Origin: Rhodococcus opacus | GTDB lineage: Bacteria; Actinomycetota; Actinomycetes; Mycobacteriales; Mycobacteriaceae | NCBI RefSeq assembly: GCF_012396235.1 | Contig: NZ_JAAXPA010000033.1 | Coordinates: 1 to 64,000 of the forward strand | Direction: 5' to 3' | Length of the DNA stretch: 64,000 nucleotides | Part shown: positions 55,882 to 64,000 of the stretch, in pieces | Numbering within the stretch: position 1 is the first letter of the stretch | Layout: every line of letters starts with the position of its first letter | Made by a program: the position numbers and the translations under genes | The notes under the pieces: generated by a model | Databases searched by the model: none | Seen by the model: the letters and a program-made list of their open reading frames with translations, nothing else | What the model was told of the DNA's origin: nothing

Positions 55882-55894
55882 GCCGACCATTGTG
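55882..55894 (-). promoter_or_regulatory. Promoter of the poly-cysteine leader (leaderless geometry)
   Basis: CACAAT (complement of 55889-55894) is followed by 7 bases and the leader ATG at 55881. The spacing equals that at the subI leader (34936-34948). Transcription should start at or next to the ATG. Confidence 0.5.
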
Positions 55895-56004
55895 CCACGT
55901 CAGATCGTTCACGCAGAGCCGGGCACCGATTTCCACCATTCTTGCGGGAAATATCACGAGGAGGGGCCCGCGACGGTCGGGTGGACACCGGAGGTGAGCC
56001 GACC

Positions 56005-57243
56005 ATGGACACTGTAAGGGTGAACGGAACGAGCACTCCCACGGTCGGACGCGACGAGGCGGCGGCATTCGCGCTGCCCGGGAGTGCGCTGGCGGGGGTG
56101 GGGAGCCGCCCGTTCGGGATCTACGTGCACGTGCCTTTCTGCGCCACACGCTGCGGATACTGCGATTTCAACACCTACACGGCAGGCGAGCTGGGGACGT
56201 CGGCGTCGCCGCAGTCGTGGATGGAGGGGTTGCGCCGCGAACTCGACCTCGCCGCGCAGATGACGGGCGCCCCGGCCGTCGACACGGTGTTCGTCGGCGG
56301 TGGCACACCGTCACTCCTCGGCGGCGACGGACTGGCGGACGTTCTCGGTGCGGTCCGCTCGAGCTTCGGCCTCGCGAAGGGCGCCGAAGTGACCACCGAG
56401 TCGAACCCGGAGTCCACGTCGCCGGAGTTCTTCGAGCGGTTGCTCGCCGGCGGATTCACGCGGATCTCGCTGGGCATGCAGTCGGCGGCCCAGCACGTGC
56501 TGAAGGTGCTCGACCGCACCCACACACCCGGACGTGCGGTGGCGGCGGCGCAGGAGGCCCGGGCCGCCGGATTCGAGCACGTCAATCTCGACCTCATCTA
56601 CGGAACGCCGGGGGAGCGCGACGAGGACCTCGACCTCTCGCTGGACGCCGTGCTGTCCGCCGGGGTGGACCACGTATCCGCCTACGCGCTGATCGTCGAG
56701 GACGGCACCGCGCTGGCGAGGAAGGTGCGCCGCGGGGAACTGCCCGCGCCCGACGACGACGTCCTGGCGTCGCGGTACGAGCGCATCGACGCGCGGCTCG
56801 CCGACGCGGGCCTGACCTGGTACGAGGTGTCGAACTGGGCATCGGCGGACGCCGCGACGGGGGAATCACGCTGCCGGCACAACCTGGGGTACTGGGACGG
56901 CGGGGACTGGTGGGGCGCCGGGCCGGGCGCGCACAGCCACGTCGGCGGTGTTCGCTGGTGGAACGTCAAGCACCCGGCGCGCTACGCGGACCAGCTGGCG
57001 GCGGGAAGTCTGCCCGTCGGTGGGAGCGAAAAGCTGACCACGGAGGACGTCCACGTCGAGCGGGTGATGCTCACCGCGCGGCTGCGGACGGGACTCCCGG
57101 TGGCGGAGCTGGATGCCGCGGAGCAGCGCGCGGCCGAGACCTTGGTGGCCGACGGACTGCTGGTGCGCGAGGGCGAGCACCTGGTGCTGACCGACCGTGG
57201 GCGGCTCCTCGCCGACGCCGTGGTCCGGACGGTGCTGCGCTGA
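56005..57243 (+). CDS. hemW: Heme chaperone HemW, radical SAM
   Basis: A 412-residue radical SAM protein of the HemN/HemW family. The cluster motif is VPFCATRCGYCDFNTY (C-x3-C-x2-C). It also has VDTVFVGGGTPSLLGGDGLA and HVNLDLIYGTPGERDED. Of the HemN/HemW split it is HemW-like, a heme chaperone rather than coproporphyrinogen oxidase. The start is ATG 56005 after GGAGG. It is divergent from the nirA leader. Confidence 0.92.
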   Translation: MDTVRVNGTSTPTVGRDEAAAFALPGSALAGVGSRPFGIYVHVPFCATRCGYCDFNTYTAGELGTSASPQSWMEGLRRELDLAAQMTGAPAVDTVFVGGGTPSLLGGDGLADVLGAVRSSFGLAKGAEVTTESNPESTSPEFFERLLAGGFTRISLGMQSAAQHVLKVLDRTHTPGRAVAAAQEARAAGFEHVNLDLIYGTPGERDEDLDLSLDAVLSAGVDHVSAYALIVEDGTALARKVRRGELPAPDDDVLASRYERIDARLADAGLTWYEVSNWASADAATGESRCRHNLGYWDGGDWWGAGPGAHSHVGGVRWWNVKHPARYADQLAAGSLPVGGSEKLTTEDVHVERVMLTARLRTGLPVAELDAAEQRAAETLVADGLLVREGEHLVLTDRGRLLADAVVRTVLR

Positions 57244-57288
57244 CGCTCAGCCCTCGACCGCTCAGCCCTCGACCGCTCAGCCCTCGAA
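57244..57288 (+). repeat. Three 15-base tandem repeats after hemW
   Basis: The unit CGCTCAGCCCTCGAC occurs three times head to tail (57244-57258, 57259-57273, 57274-57288); the last copy ends AA instead of AC. It lies between the convergent ends of hemW and the next gene. It has no spacers and is not a CRISPR. Confidence 0.9.
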
Positions 57289-57291
57289 TCC

Positions 57292-57609
57292 TCAGGCCGT
57301 GACGATGCCGGGCATCTCGTCGTAGTCGAAGACGCGGGCGTGCAGCACGACGCGGTTTCGCAGTGCCGAGCGCACGGCCCGGTGCAGTCCGTCCTCGAGG
57401 TAGAGCACCCCGTGCCACTGGACCGCGTGCGGGAACAGGTCGCCGTAGAACGTCGAGTCCTCCGACAGCAGCCGGTCGAGCTCGAGAACCTTCGTCGTGG
57501 TGACGATCTCGTCCAGCCGCACCTGCCGGGGTGGGATCTTGGACCAGTCGCGCAGCGACAACCCGTGGTCCGGGTACGGCTTGCCGTCCATGACACCTTT
57601 GAAAATCAT
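57292..57609 (-). CDS. Conserved small protein next to hrcA (ParB-like or antitoxin-like)
   Basis: A 105-residue protein starting at ATG 57609. PPRQVRLDEIVTTTKVLELD and VLYLEDGLHRAVRSALRNRV are its main landmarks; the DG-x-HR-x-x-A stretch resembles the ParB/Srx-type fold. Homologues occur in the same place beside hrcA-dnaJ in mycobacteria, sometimes called VapB-like antitoxins. No toxin gene is adjacent. Function is not established. Confidence 0.75.
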   Translation of the reverse strand: MIFKGVMDGKPYPDHGLSLRDWSKIPPRQVRLDEIVTTTKVLELDRLLSEDSTFYGDLFPHAVQWHGVLYLEDGLHRAVRSALRNRVVLHARVFDYDEMPGIVTA

Positions 57610-57712
57610 CGCCTCGTCATCCGCCCGTGGTCGTTGCCTCTGCTCGTCTCCGGTCACCACAGTAAGGCCTGAACCGGTATCGGCGGCGCGGCGATTAGAC
57701 TGGACCGAGCCG

Positions 57713-57728
57713 AGATGCACGTGCATCT
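57713..57728. promoter_or_regulatory. 16-base perfect palindrome upstream of hrcA
   Basis: AGATGCACGTGCATCT is a perfect palindrome. It lies about 90 bases upstream of hrcA and 11 bases after a TAGACT -10-like box (57696-57701). It is not the CIRCE sequence (TTAGCACTC-N9-GAGTGCTAA). It may be an operator for hrcA or for the divergent small gene. Confidence 0.45.
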
Positions 57729-57818
57729 GCACGTAGCTCAGGGGATGTGGCGGCCGATCCGAACGAAGGTTCGGTGACGCCGCTGCTCGTGATGATCGAG
57801 AACTGGAGGTGGACGGCG

Positions 57819-58862
57819 ATGTCGAGTACGGACGACAGACGGTTCGAGGTTCTCCGCGCCATCGTCGCCGACTACGTCTCGACCCAGGAGCCGGTGGGAT
57901 CGAAGGCGCTGGTCGAGCGGCACAACCTGGGTGTGTCCAGTGCGACGGTCCGCAACGACATGGCGTTCCTCGAGAGCGAGGGCTACATCGCCCAGCCGCA
58001 CACGAGTTCCGGCCGTGTTCCCACGGACAAGGGCTACCGGCAGTTCGTCGACCGCATCGCCGACGTGAAGCCGCTGTCGACGGCGGAGCGGCGCGCGATC
58101 CTCGGTTTCCTCGAGTCCGGGGTCGACCTGGACGACGTTCTCCGGCGCGGTGTGCGCCTGCTCGCGCAACTCACACGCCAGGTCGCGGTTGTGCAATATC
58201 CCACACTCTCGGCGTCGTCGGTCCGGCACCTCGAGGTGGTCGCGCTGACGCCTGCCCGCCTGCTGCTGGTGCTCATCACCGATTCGGGTCGAGTGGATCA
58301 GCGCATCGTCGAACTCGGCGACGTGCTCGACGACCAGGACCTGGCGCGGCTGCGCGGACTGCTCGGGGGCGCCCTCGACGGCAAGCGGCTGGCGGCGGCG
58401 TCCATCGCGGTCTCGGAACTCGCCGACGAGGCCCCGGAGGATCTGCGCGACGCCGTGATCCGTTCGGCCACCGTGCTGGTGGAAACGCTCGTCGAGCATC
58501 CCGAGGAGCGGTTGGTCCTCGGCGGCACCGCGAACCTGACCCGCAACGCTGCCGACTTCTCGGGAATCAGCGGGTTCCCCGGTTCGCTGCGCGCGGTCCT
58601 CGAGGCACTGGAGGAGCAGGTGGTGGTGCTCAAGCTGCTGGCCGCCACGCAGGACGCGGGCACCGTGACGGTGCGGATCGGTGAGGAAACCCAGGTGGAG
58701 CAGATGCGCGGCACCTCCGTCATCTCGACCGGCTACGGTGCGGCAGGCACCGTGCTCGGCGGAATGGGCGTGCTCGGACCCACCCGAATGGACTATCCGG
58801 GAACAATCGCGTCGGTGGCAGCCGTTGCGAGATACATCGGCCAGGTGCTCGCGGAGCGCTGA
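57819..58862 (+). CDS. hrcA: Heat-inducible transcription repressor HrcA
   Basis: A 347-residue repressor that binds CIRCE elements in front of heat-shock genes. The winged-helix N-terminus reads [20 protein letters not shown] and [20 protein letters not shown], and [20 protein letters not shown] is diagnostic. C-terminal [15 protein letters not shown] matches the family. ATG 57819 follows GGAGG. It precedes dnaJ by 87 bases, the usual hrcA-dnaJ2 pair. Confidence 0.95.
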   Translation: MSSTDDRRFEVLRAIVADYVSTQEPVGSKALVERHNLGVSSATVRNDMAFLESEGYIAQPHTSSGRVPTDKGYRQFVDRIADVKPLSTAERRAILGFLESGVDLDDVLRRGVRLLAQLTRQVAVVQYPTLSASSVRHLEVVALTPARLLLVLITDSGRVDQRIVELGDVLDDQDLARLRGLLGGALDGKRLAAASIAVSELADEAPEDLRDAVIRSATVLVETLVEHPEERLVLGGTANLTRNAADFSGISGFPGSLRAVLEALEEQVVVLKLLAATQDAGTVTVRIGEETQVEQMRGTSVISTGYGAAGTVLGGMGVLGPTRMDYPGTIASVAAVARYIGQVLAER

Positions 58863-58949
58863 CGGCCGGCCCCGGCGACAGCGCCGCCGTGGGGCGAGCA
58901 CAGGTACCGGTAGCGAGATAACGAAGTAGAGAAGGACGAGAGACTCAAC

Positions 58950-60101
58950 GTGGCACGGGATTACTACGCAACGCTCGGCGTCGATCAGAAGGCGACCGAT
59001 CAGGAGCTCAAGCGCGCGTACCGCAAGCTTGCGAGGGAACTGCATCCCGACGTGAACCCCGACGAGGCGGCGCAGGCCCGGTTCCGGGACATCTCGACGG
59101 CCTACGAGGTGCTGTCCGATCCGGAGAAGCGTCGCATCGTCGACCTCGGCGGCGACCCCCTCTCCTCGGGTGGTGGCGGCGGCGGTGCCGGCTTCGGCGG
59201 CGGTTTCGGTGGCGGCCTCGGCGACGTGTTCGAAGCGTTCTTCGGCGGCGGAGGCGGTGCAGGCCGCGGGCCGCGCGGCCGCGTCCAGCCGGGCGCCGAT
59301 TCACTCCTGCGCACCAGGCTGACGTTGGCGGAATGCGCGACCGGCGTGAGCAAGCAGGTCACCGTCGAGACGGCGATCCTGTGCGACAGCTGCACCGGTG
59401 CGGGCACCAACGGCGATTCCAAGCCGGTGCGCTGTGAGACCTGTGGCGGCGCGGGCGAGGTCCAGTCGGTGCAGCGTTCGTTCCTCGGCCAGGTCATGAC
59501 GTCGCGGCCGTGCCCCACCTGCCGCGGCGCCGGCGAGACGATCCCCGACCCCTGCCACAAGTGTGGCGGCGACGGCCGGGTGCGGGCCCGCCGCGACATC
59601 ACGGTGAAGGTGCCCGCGGGCGTCGCAGGCGGAATGCGGATCCGGCTCGCCGCGCAGGGCGAGGTCGGCCCCGGTGGCGGACCCGCAGGCGACCTGTATG
59701 TCGAGGTGGTCGAGCAGGCGCACGAGGTGTTCGTGCGCGACGGCGAAGACCTGCACTGCACGATCCGGGTTCCGATGATCGACGCCGCCCTCGGCACGAC
59801 CGTGACGATCGACACGATCATCGACGGACCCAAGGAGATCACCATCGAGCCGGGAACCCAGCCGGGATCGGTGACGGTCCTGCGCGGGCACGGCATGCCG
59901 AAGCTGCGTTCCGGCATCCGCGGCGACGTGCACGCCCACCTCGAGGTCGTGGTTCCGTCGCGCCTCGACCACAAGGAGACGAAGCTTCTCCGCGAACTCA
60001 AGGACCTGCGCGACCGCGACGTCGCCGAGGTGGTCTCCACGCAGTCGCAGCACAGCGGCGGATTGTTCTCACGCCTGCGTGAAGCGTTCAGCGGTCGCTG
60101 A
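58950..60101 (+). CDS. dnaJ: Chaperone DnaJ
   Basis: A 383-residue type I Hsp40. The J domain starts [20 protein letters not shown] and contains HPD in [11 protein letters not shown] Gly/Phe-rich linker follows ([18 protein letters not shown]). Four zinc-finger repeats are [24 protein letters not shown] and [11 protein letters not shown] 58950 is the start. It stimulates DnaK and pairs here with hrcA rather than with dnaK, so it is the dnaJ2-type copy. Confidence 0.95.
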   Translation: MARDYYATLGVDQKATDQELKRAYRKLARELHPDVNPDEAAQARFRDISTAYEVLSDPEKRRIVDLGGDPLSSGGGGGGAGFGGGFGGGLGDVFEAFFGGGGGAGRGPRGRVQPGADSLLRTRLTLAECATGVSKQVTVETAILCDSCTGAGTNGDSKPVRCETCGGAGEVQSVQRSFLGQVMTSRPCPTCRGAGETIPDPCHKCGGDGRVRARRDITVKVPAGVAGGMRIRLAAQGEVGPGGGPAGDLYVEVVEQAHEVFVRDGEDLHCTIRVPMIDAALGTTVTIDTIIDGPKEITIEPGTQPGSVTVLRGHGMPKLRSGIRGDVHAHLEVVVPSRLDHKETKLLRELKDLRDRDVAEVVSTQSQHSGGLFSRLREAFSGR

Positions 60102-60103
60102 CC

Positions 60104-60865
60104 GTGGCGGCGACGGTCTTCTTCCTCGACCCGCTGCCCGAGGTGGGGAGCACCGCGGTTCTGGACGGCCCGGAGGGCAGGCATGCCGCGACGGTGCGCC
60201 GGATCGGTGTCGGGGAGCGGATCGTGCTGGCCGACGGCCGGGGTGGTCTCGCCGACACCGAGGTGACGGGGGCCGGTAAGGACCGGCTCGAACTCACCGT
60301 TCACGAGCGTCGTCAGGTGTCGGCGCCGTCGCCGCGTGTGACTGTGGTGCAAGCGCTTCCGAAGGCGGAGCGGTCCGAGTTGGCGGTCGAGCTGGCCACC
60401 GAGGCCGGAGTCGACGCGATCGTGCCGTGGCAGTCGTCGCGTTGCGTGGCCCGGTGGGAGGGCCCCAAGGTCGCGAAGGGTGTCGCTCGCTGGCGTAGCG
60501 CGGCTCTCGCCGCCGCCAAGCAGTCCCGGCGGGCGATCGTCCCCGAGGTGTCGGAACTGCACCGCACCGCCGGGATGCTCGCCGTCGTCCGTGAGGTGGT
60601 CGGCCGGGGCGGCGTCGTCGCCGTGCTGCACGAGGCGGCCACCCAGAGCCTCGCCGAGCTTCCACTGCGCTCGGCGGCCGAGATCGTGCTCGTCGTCGGC
60701 CCGGAGGGCGGTATCTCCGAGGAGGAGATCGCCGCGCTGACGGACGCCGGCGCCGTCCCGGTGCTGCTCGGTCCGCACGTTCTGCGGACCTCGACCGCCG
60801 CGGCCGTCGCGCTGGGCGCCATCGGTGTCCTCACGGACCGCTGGGGCGCGGCCCCGCTAGCCTGA
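60104..60865 (+). CDS. rsmE: 16S rRNA m3U1498 methyltransferase RsmE
   Basis: A 253-residue SPOUT methyltransferase. An N-terminal PUA-like part (VFFLDPLPEVGSTAVLDG) is followed by the trefoil-knot SAM domain (QALPKAERSELAVELATEAG, VLVVGPEGGISEEEIAALT and VLLGPHVLRTSTAAAVAL). The start GTG 60104 lies 2 bases after the dnaJ stop, so it is likely in the same operon, as in mycobacteria. Confidence 0.95.
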   Translation: MAATVFFLDPLPEVGSTAVLDGPEGRHAATVRRIGVGERIVLADGRGGLADTEVTGAGKDRLELTVHERRQVSAPSPRVTVVQALPKAERSELAVELATEAGVDAIVPWQSSRCVARWEGPKVAKGVARWRSAALAAAKQSRRAIVPEVSELHRTAGMLAVVREVVGRGGVVAVLHEAATQSLAELPLRSAAEIVLVVGPEGGISEEEIAALTDAGAVPVLLGPHVLRTSTAAAVALGAIGVLTDRWGAAPLA

Positions 60866-60871
60866 CTGTCC

Positions 60872-61639
60872 GTGGACCGCATTCGCATCGCCTACGGAAA
60901 CGAACCGCAGCAGTTCGGGCACTTCTACCCGCCCGAGGAGCCCGTGGCCGCCGCGGTCCCGGTGGTGATGGTCGTCCACGGCGGTTTCTGGAGCGGGAAG
61001 TACCACCTGAACCTGGGCACGAGCTTCGCGGTCGACCTCGCCCGCCACGGCGTCGCCGTCTGGAACATCGAATACCGCAGGCTCGGTGCGGGCGGCCGGT
61101 GGGACGAGATGTCCGCCGACGTTCTCGCCGCGCTCGACGCGATCGCCGGTCCGGTCGCCGAGCAGTCGCCCGTCCCGTTCGACCTGTCGAAGGTCCGGGT
61201 CGTCGGCCACTCCGCCGGTGGACAGCTCGCGGTGTGGCTCGCCGGGGAGAGGCAGACCACGGTCCGGCCGGAGCGGGTCGTGTCCCAGGCGGGCGCCCTC
61301 GACCTCGCGTCCGCGGGGGAGCGGGGCCGGCGGATCGGCTACATCGAGGATCTCCTCGGCGTCCCCTTCGACGAAGACCCCGATCGGTACCGCGCCGCGT
61401 CCCCACGGCACCGCATCCCCACCGGGGTGCCGGTGGTGTGCGTGCACGGCACGGAGGACGCGCAGGTTCCGGCGAAGGTGAGTGTGCGGTACAGCGAGGT
61501 CGCGCGGGCGGCCGGGGACCCGGTCGCGCTGCACGTCGTCGAGGGCGAAGACCACTACGCGTTCCTCAATCCCGAGACCGACTGCTGGAAGATCTCGCGG
61601 GACGCCCTGCTGTCCGACGCCGGTGAGTGCTCGGGCTGA
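60872..61639 (+). CDS. Alpha/beta hydrolase
   Basis: A 255-residue alpha/beta hydrolase. VVMVVHGGFWSGKYHLNLG holds the oxyanion-hole HGG, the nucleophile elbow is VVGHSAGGQLAVWLAG, PVVCVHGTEDAQVP carries the acid residue, and the His is in GEDHYAFLN. It resembles kynurenine-formamidase-like or dienelactone-hydrolase-like esterases. The start GTG 60872 follows TAGCCT by 8 bases, so the mRNA may be leaderless. Substrate unknown. Confidence 0.88.
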   Translation: MDRIRIAYGNEPQQFGHFYPPEEPVAAAVPVVMVVHGGFWSGKYHLNLGTSFAVDLARHGVAVWNIEYRRLGAGGRWDEMSADVLAALDAIAGPVAEQSPVPFDLSKVRVVGHSAGGQLAVWLAGERQTTVRPERVVSQAGALDLASAGERGRRIGYIEDLLGVPFDEDPDRYRAASPRHRIPTGVPVVCVHGTEDAQVPAKVSVRYSEVARAAGDPVALHVVEGEDHYAFLNPETDCWKISRDALLSDAGECSG

Positions 61640-61772
61640 CGCCCGACGACGGGGCCCGCGTCGGCGGGCGAGGCGCGGCAGTGACCGGGCGGGCATCCGA
61701 ATGTCCCGAAGTCGTGACGGCGTCGCGTAATCGGGTGGGCGCTGTGACCTGCGAGCGATAGACTTCCCTCAG

Positions 61773-61788
61773 CACGACGACCGTCGTG
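61773..61788. promoter_or_regulatory. Inverted repeat upstream of phoH
   Basis: CACGACG-AC-CGTCGTG, 7-base arms with a 2-base centre, lies 9 bases after a TAGACT box (61759-61764) and 38 bases before the phoH start. It may be an operator or an early-transcript hairpin. The interval 61640-61825 contains no gene. Confidence 0.35.
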
Positions 61789-61825
61789 ACCAACCAGGAA
61801 CCGGGAAGAAGGCCATATTCCTCAC

Positions 61826-62899
61826 GTGAGCGAACAAGACCAGAACGGCGAGACGTTCGGCGCCACGCGTCCGGCGGAACGCACCGTGCGTTCGAGTATC
61901 GATCTCCCACCCGAAACGGTCCCGCCTCTCCTCGGTTCTTCCGACGAGAATCTGCGCGCTCTCGAACGGGTCCTGGACGCAGACATCCATGTACGCGGCA
62001 ACGCCGTCACGCTGACGGGACGGCCCGGCGACGTCGCGCTCGCCGAACGGGTCATCGCCGAATTGGGCTCCATCGTCGGTCGCGGGCAACCGCTGACCCC
62101 CGACGCGGTGCGTCGCACGGTCGGCATGCTCACGCAGGGGCTGAGCGAATCACCCGCCGAGGTCCTGACCCTCGACATCCTGTCGCGGCGCGGCAAGACG
62201 ATCCGGCCGAAGACGCTGAACCAGAAGCGCTACGTCGACGCGATCGACGCCAACACCATCGTGTTCGGCATCGGGCCCGCCGGTACCGGCAAGACCTACC
62301 TCGCCATGGCGAAGGCGGTGCAGGCCCTGCAGACCAAGCAGGTGTCGCGGATCATCCTCACCCGCCCCGCGGTCGAGGCGGGCGAGCGGCTCGGGTTCCT
62401 GCCCGGCACGCTGCACGAGAAGATCGATCCGTACCTGCGCCCGCTGCACGACGCGCTCCACGACATGATGGACCCCGAGGCCATCCCGAAGCTGATGCAG
62501 TCGGGTGTCATCGAGGTGGCGCCGCTGGCGTACATGCGTGGCCGCACGCTCAACGACGCGTTCATCATCCTCGACGAGGCGCAGAACACCACCGCCGAGC
62601 AGATGAAGATGTTCCTCACCCGGCTGGGCTTCGGGTCCAAGGTCGTGGTCACCGGCGACGTCACGCAGGTGGACCTGCCGGGCGGTGCCCGGTCCGGGCT
62701 CCGCGCGGCCACCGAGATCCTCGGTGACATCGACGACATCTACTTCGCCGAACTCAACAGCAGCGACGTGGTCCGGCACCGGCTGGTGTCCGACATCGTC
62801 GACGCGTACGAGCGTTTCGAGGCGGACCGGGACGGCAAGGTCGAGCTCGGGAACCGCGCACAGCGGAGAGCGGCGCACTCGCGTTCTCCACGACGGTAG
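61826..62899 (+). CDS. phoH: PhoH-family ATPase
   Basis: A 357-residue PhoH/PhoH2-like protein. A KH-like N-terminal part (GSSDENLRALERVLDADIHV) is followed by a P-loop ATPase domain with GIGPAGTGKTYLAMAKAV, RPAVEAGERLGFLPGTLHEK and Walker B FIILDEAQNTTAEQMKMFLT. The C-terminus is basic (RAQRRAAHSRSPRR). It likely acts in RNA metabolism with YbeY, whose gene follows by 36 bases. Start GTG 61826. Confidence 0.93.
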   Translation: MSEQDQNGETFGATRPAERTVRSSIDLPPETVPPLLGSSDENLRALERVLDADIHVRGNAVTLTGRPGDVALAERVIAELGSIVGRGQPLTPDAVRRTVGMLTQGLSESPAEVLTLDILSRRGKTIRPKTLNQKRYVDAIDANTIVFGIGPAGTGKTYLAMAKAVQALQTKQVSRIILTRPAVEAGERLGFLPGTLHEKIDPYLRPLHDALHDMMDPEAIPKLMQSGVIEVAPLAYMRGRTLNDAFIILDEAQNTTAEQMKMFLTRLGFGSKVVVTGDVTQVDLPGGARSGLRAATEILGDIDDIYFAELNSSDVVRHRLVSDIVDAYERFEADRDGKVELGNRAQRRAAHSRSPRR

Positions 62900-62935
62900 G
62901 GTGAGTGTCGCCGGAACCAGGAGGAAGCGACACAC

Positions 62936-63478
62936 ATGAGCATCGAAGTCTCGAACGAATCGGGCATGGACGTCTCCGAAGAGGAGCTGATCAGCGTTGC
63001 CCGCTTCGTGATCGCGAGGATGGACGTGCACCCCGCGGCCGAGTTGTCGATGGTCCTCGTGGACTCGGCCACCATGGCCGACCTCCACATGCGGTGGATG
63101 GACCTGCCCGGTCCCACCGACGTGATGTCGTTCCCGATGGACGAGCTCGAGCCCGGCGGTCGCCCGGACTCGCCCGAACCCGGACCGTCGATGCTCGGTG
63201 ACATCGTGCTGTGCCCGTCGTTCGCCGCGGACCAGGCCGAGAAGGCCGATCACCCGCTCGCCCACGAACTCGCTCTGCTCACCGTGCACGGTGTGCTCCA
63301 CCTCCTCGGCTACGACCACGCCGAACCGGAGGAGGAGAAGGAGATGTTCGGGCTGCAGAACCAGTTGCTCGAGGACTGGTACGAGGATCTGCGCAGGGCC
63401 GAACGCGACGCCGCACTCGCTGCCCGGGATCAGAAGCTGCTCGGCAAGGCCGGCTTCTTCGACTCACCCGACCAGTAA
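62936..63478 (+). CDS. ybeY: Endoribonuclease YbeY (rRNA maturation factor)
   Basis: A 180-residue zinc-dependent endoribonuclease in rRNA maturation and ribosome quality control. The metal site [17 protein letters not shown] has the H-x3-H-x5-H pattern. [12 protein letters not shown] and [15 protein letters not shown] are further signatures. ATG 62936 has AGGAGGAAG upstream. It sits between phoH and the CNNM-type gene, the common order in actinobacteria. Confidence 0.95.
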   Translation: MSIEVSNESGMDVSEEELISVARFVIARMDVHPAAELSMVLVDSATMADLHMRWMDLPGPTDVMSFPMDELEPGGRPDSPEPGPSMLGDIVLCPSFAADQAEKADHPLAHELALLTVHGVLHLLGYDHAEPEEEKEMFGLQNQLLEDWYEDLRRAERDAALAARDQKLLGKAGFFDSPDQ

Positions 63479-63499
63479 CCGCCACGTGAAGGGTCTTCT

Positions 63500-64000
63500 G
63501 TGAGTAGCGCCATCGCGCTGATCGTCCTCGCGATCGTCCTCGTCCCGCTCGGTGGTGTCTTCGCCGCCGTCGATTCCGCACTCAACACGATCTCGTCCGC
63601 GCGCATCGAGGAGATGGCGAAGGAGGATCGCCCCGGCGCCACCCGCGTGCTCCGCATCCTGTCGGATCGCCCCCGCTACGTGAATCTCATGGTGCTGCTG
63701 CGCATCCTGTGCGAGATCACGGCGACGGTGGTGCTCGTCGGTGGCCTGTCCGATCTCCTCGAGCCGGTGTGGGCGCTCACGTTCACGGCGATCATCATGG
63801 TGCTCGTCGACTACGTGGTGATCGGGGTCGGCCCCCGGACACTGGGCCGCCAGCACGCCTACTCGATCGCGTTGATCACGTCGTTTCCCCTGCAGGTCAT
63901 CGGAACTCTGCTCGGCCCGATCAGCCGCCTCCTGATCCTGATCGGTAACGCGATCACCCCGGGTAAGGGATTCCGCAACGGCCCCTTCGCCTCCGAGATC
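63500..64000 (+). CDS. CNNM/CorC-type (DUF21) membrane protein, partial
   Basis: The first 167 residues of a membrane protein that runs out of the window. It begins [20 protein letters not shown] after GTG 63500 and shows [20 protein letters not shown] and [20 protein letters not shown]. These are features of the DUF21 membrane domain that precedes CBS and CorC-HlyC domains in magnesium/cobalt efflux-type proteins. The C-terminal domains cannot be checked. It follows ybeY by 21 bases. Confidence 0.88.
   Translation, partial: MSSAIALIVLAIVLVPLGGVFAAVDSALNTISSARIEEMAKEDRPGATRVLRILSDRPRYVNLMVLLRILCEITATVVLVGGLSDLLEPVWALTFTAIIMVLVDYVVIGVGPRTLGRQHAYSIALITSFPLQVIGTLLGPISRLLILIGNAITPGKGFRNGPFASEI

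Noticed and set aside
57244-57288. CRISPR-like repeats
   Set aside because: The copies are 15 bases and directly adjacent, with no spacers and no cas genes in the window.
57610-57818. CIRCE element before hrcA
   Set aside because: No TTAGCACTC-N9-GAGTGCTAA-like sequence is present; the palindrome found has a different sequence.

Overview
The window is high-GC actinobacterial chromosome. Codon usage, a near-continuous block of gene order shared with Mycobacterium tuberculosis, and the gene families present all point to a large-genome Rhodococcus (R. jostii/opacus type). This assignment rests on recalled family and synteny knowledge, not on a database search. Genes are dense, and I see no tRNA, rRNA, CRISPR array or prophage.

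Layout. (1) 1-5.3 kb: the right end of an IS5-family element abuts the stop codon of ectA (ectoine synthesis). A RecQ-type helicase with a phosphoribosyltransferase-like tail, a ribokinase and an MHS-family transporter follow, all on the minus strand. (2) 5.5-23.6 kb: an Old Yellow Enzyme, then the mycobacterial-type run proA, moxR, VWA protein, nadD, rsfS, gpgP, octT, degV, comEA, comEC, holA and rpsT. It is interrupted by an F420-type oxidoreductase, a GAF-ANTAR regulator, an esterase and a GCS2-type ligase. octT and gpgP belong to methylglucose lipopolysaccharide synthesis. (3) 23.6-34.9 kb: the ATP-grasp/alpha-E/transglutaminase triad, an aquaporin, an SGNH hydrolase, a PemK-like protein, lepA, a nitronate monooxygenase, a GH15 trehalase-like enzyme and two tiny membrane proteins. 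(4) 34.9-39 kb: a sulfate ABC importer (subI-cysT-cysW-cysA) behind a short leader ORF ending in Cys-Cys. (5) 39-50.3 kb: an accessory block with a sulfatase, a MurE paralogue, a Stf0-like sulfotransferase, a universal stress protein, a sigL/rslA-type sigma and anti-sigma pair, and a compact four-gene operon (ThDP enzyme, SRPBCC protein, KAS III-like enzyme, aminotransferase). (6) 50.2-55.9 kb: a minus-strand sulfate reduction operon nirA-cysH-cysD-cysN-cbiX behind a poly-cysteine leader ORF. (7) 56-64 kb: hemW, a small conserved protein, hrcA, dnaJ, rsmE, an alpha/beta hydrolase, phoH, ybeY and the start of a CNNM/CorC-type membrane protein.

How the genes work together. Sulfur is the main theme. 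Sulfate uptake, APS formation, APS reduction, siroheme ferrochelation and sulfite reduction are all encoded here, together with a sulfatase and a sulfotransferase. Both assimilatory operons are preceded by candidate leaderless ORFs rich in or ending in cysteine codons, which suggests cysteine-responsive attenuation.

The strongest candidate for an undescribed system is the four-gene operon at 45833-50278. Its promoter (TGAACC-N16-CGTGTG) is identical in both boxes and in spacing to the one in front of the sigL-like gene just upstream. This points to an extracytoplasmic sigma factor controlling itself and a small-molecule pathway. The pathway's KAS III-like enzyme has Asn where the catalytic His is expected.
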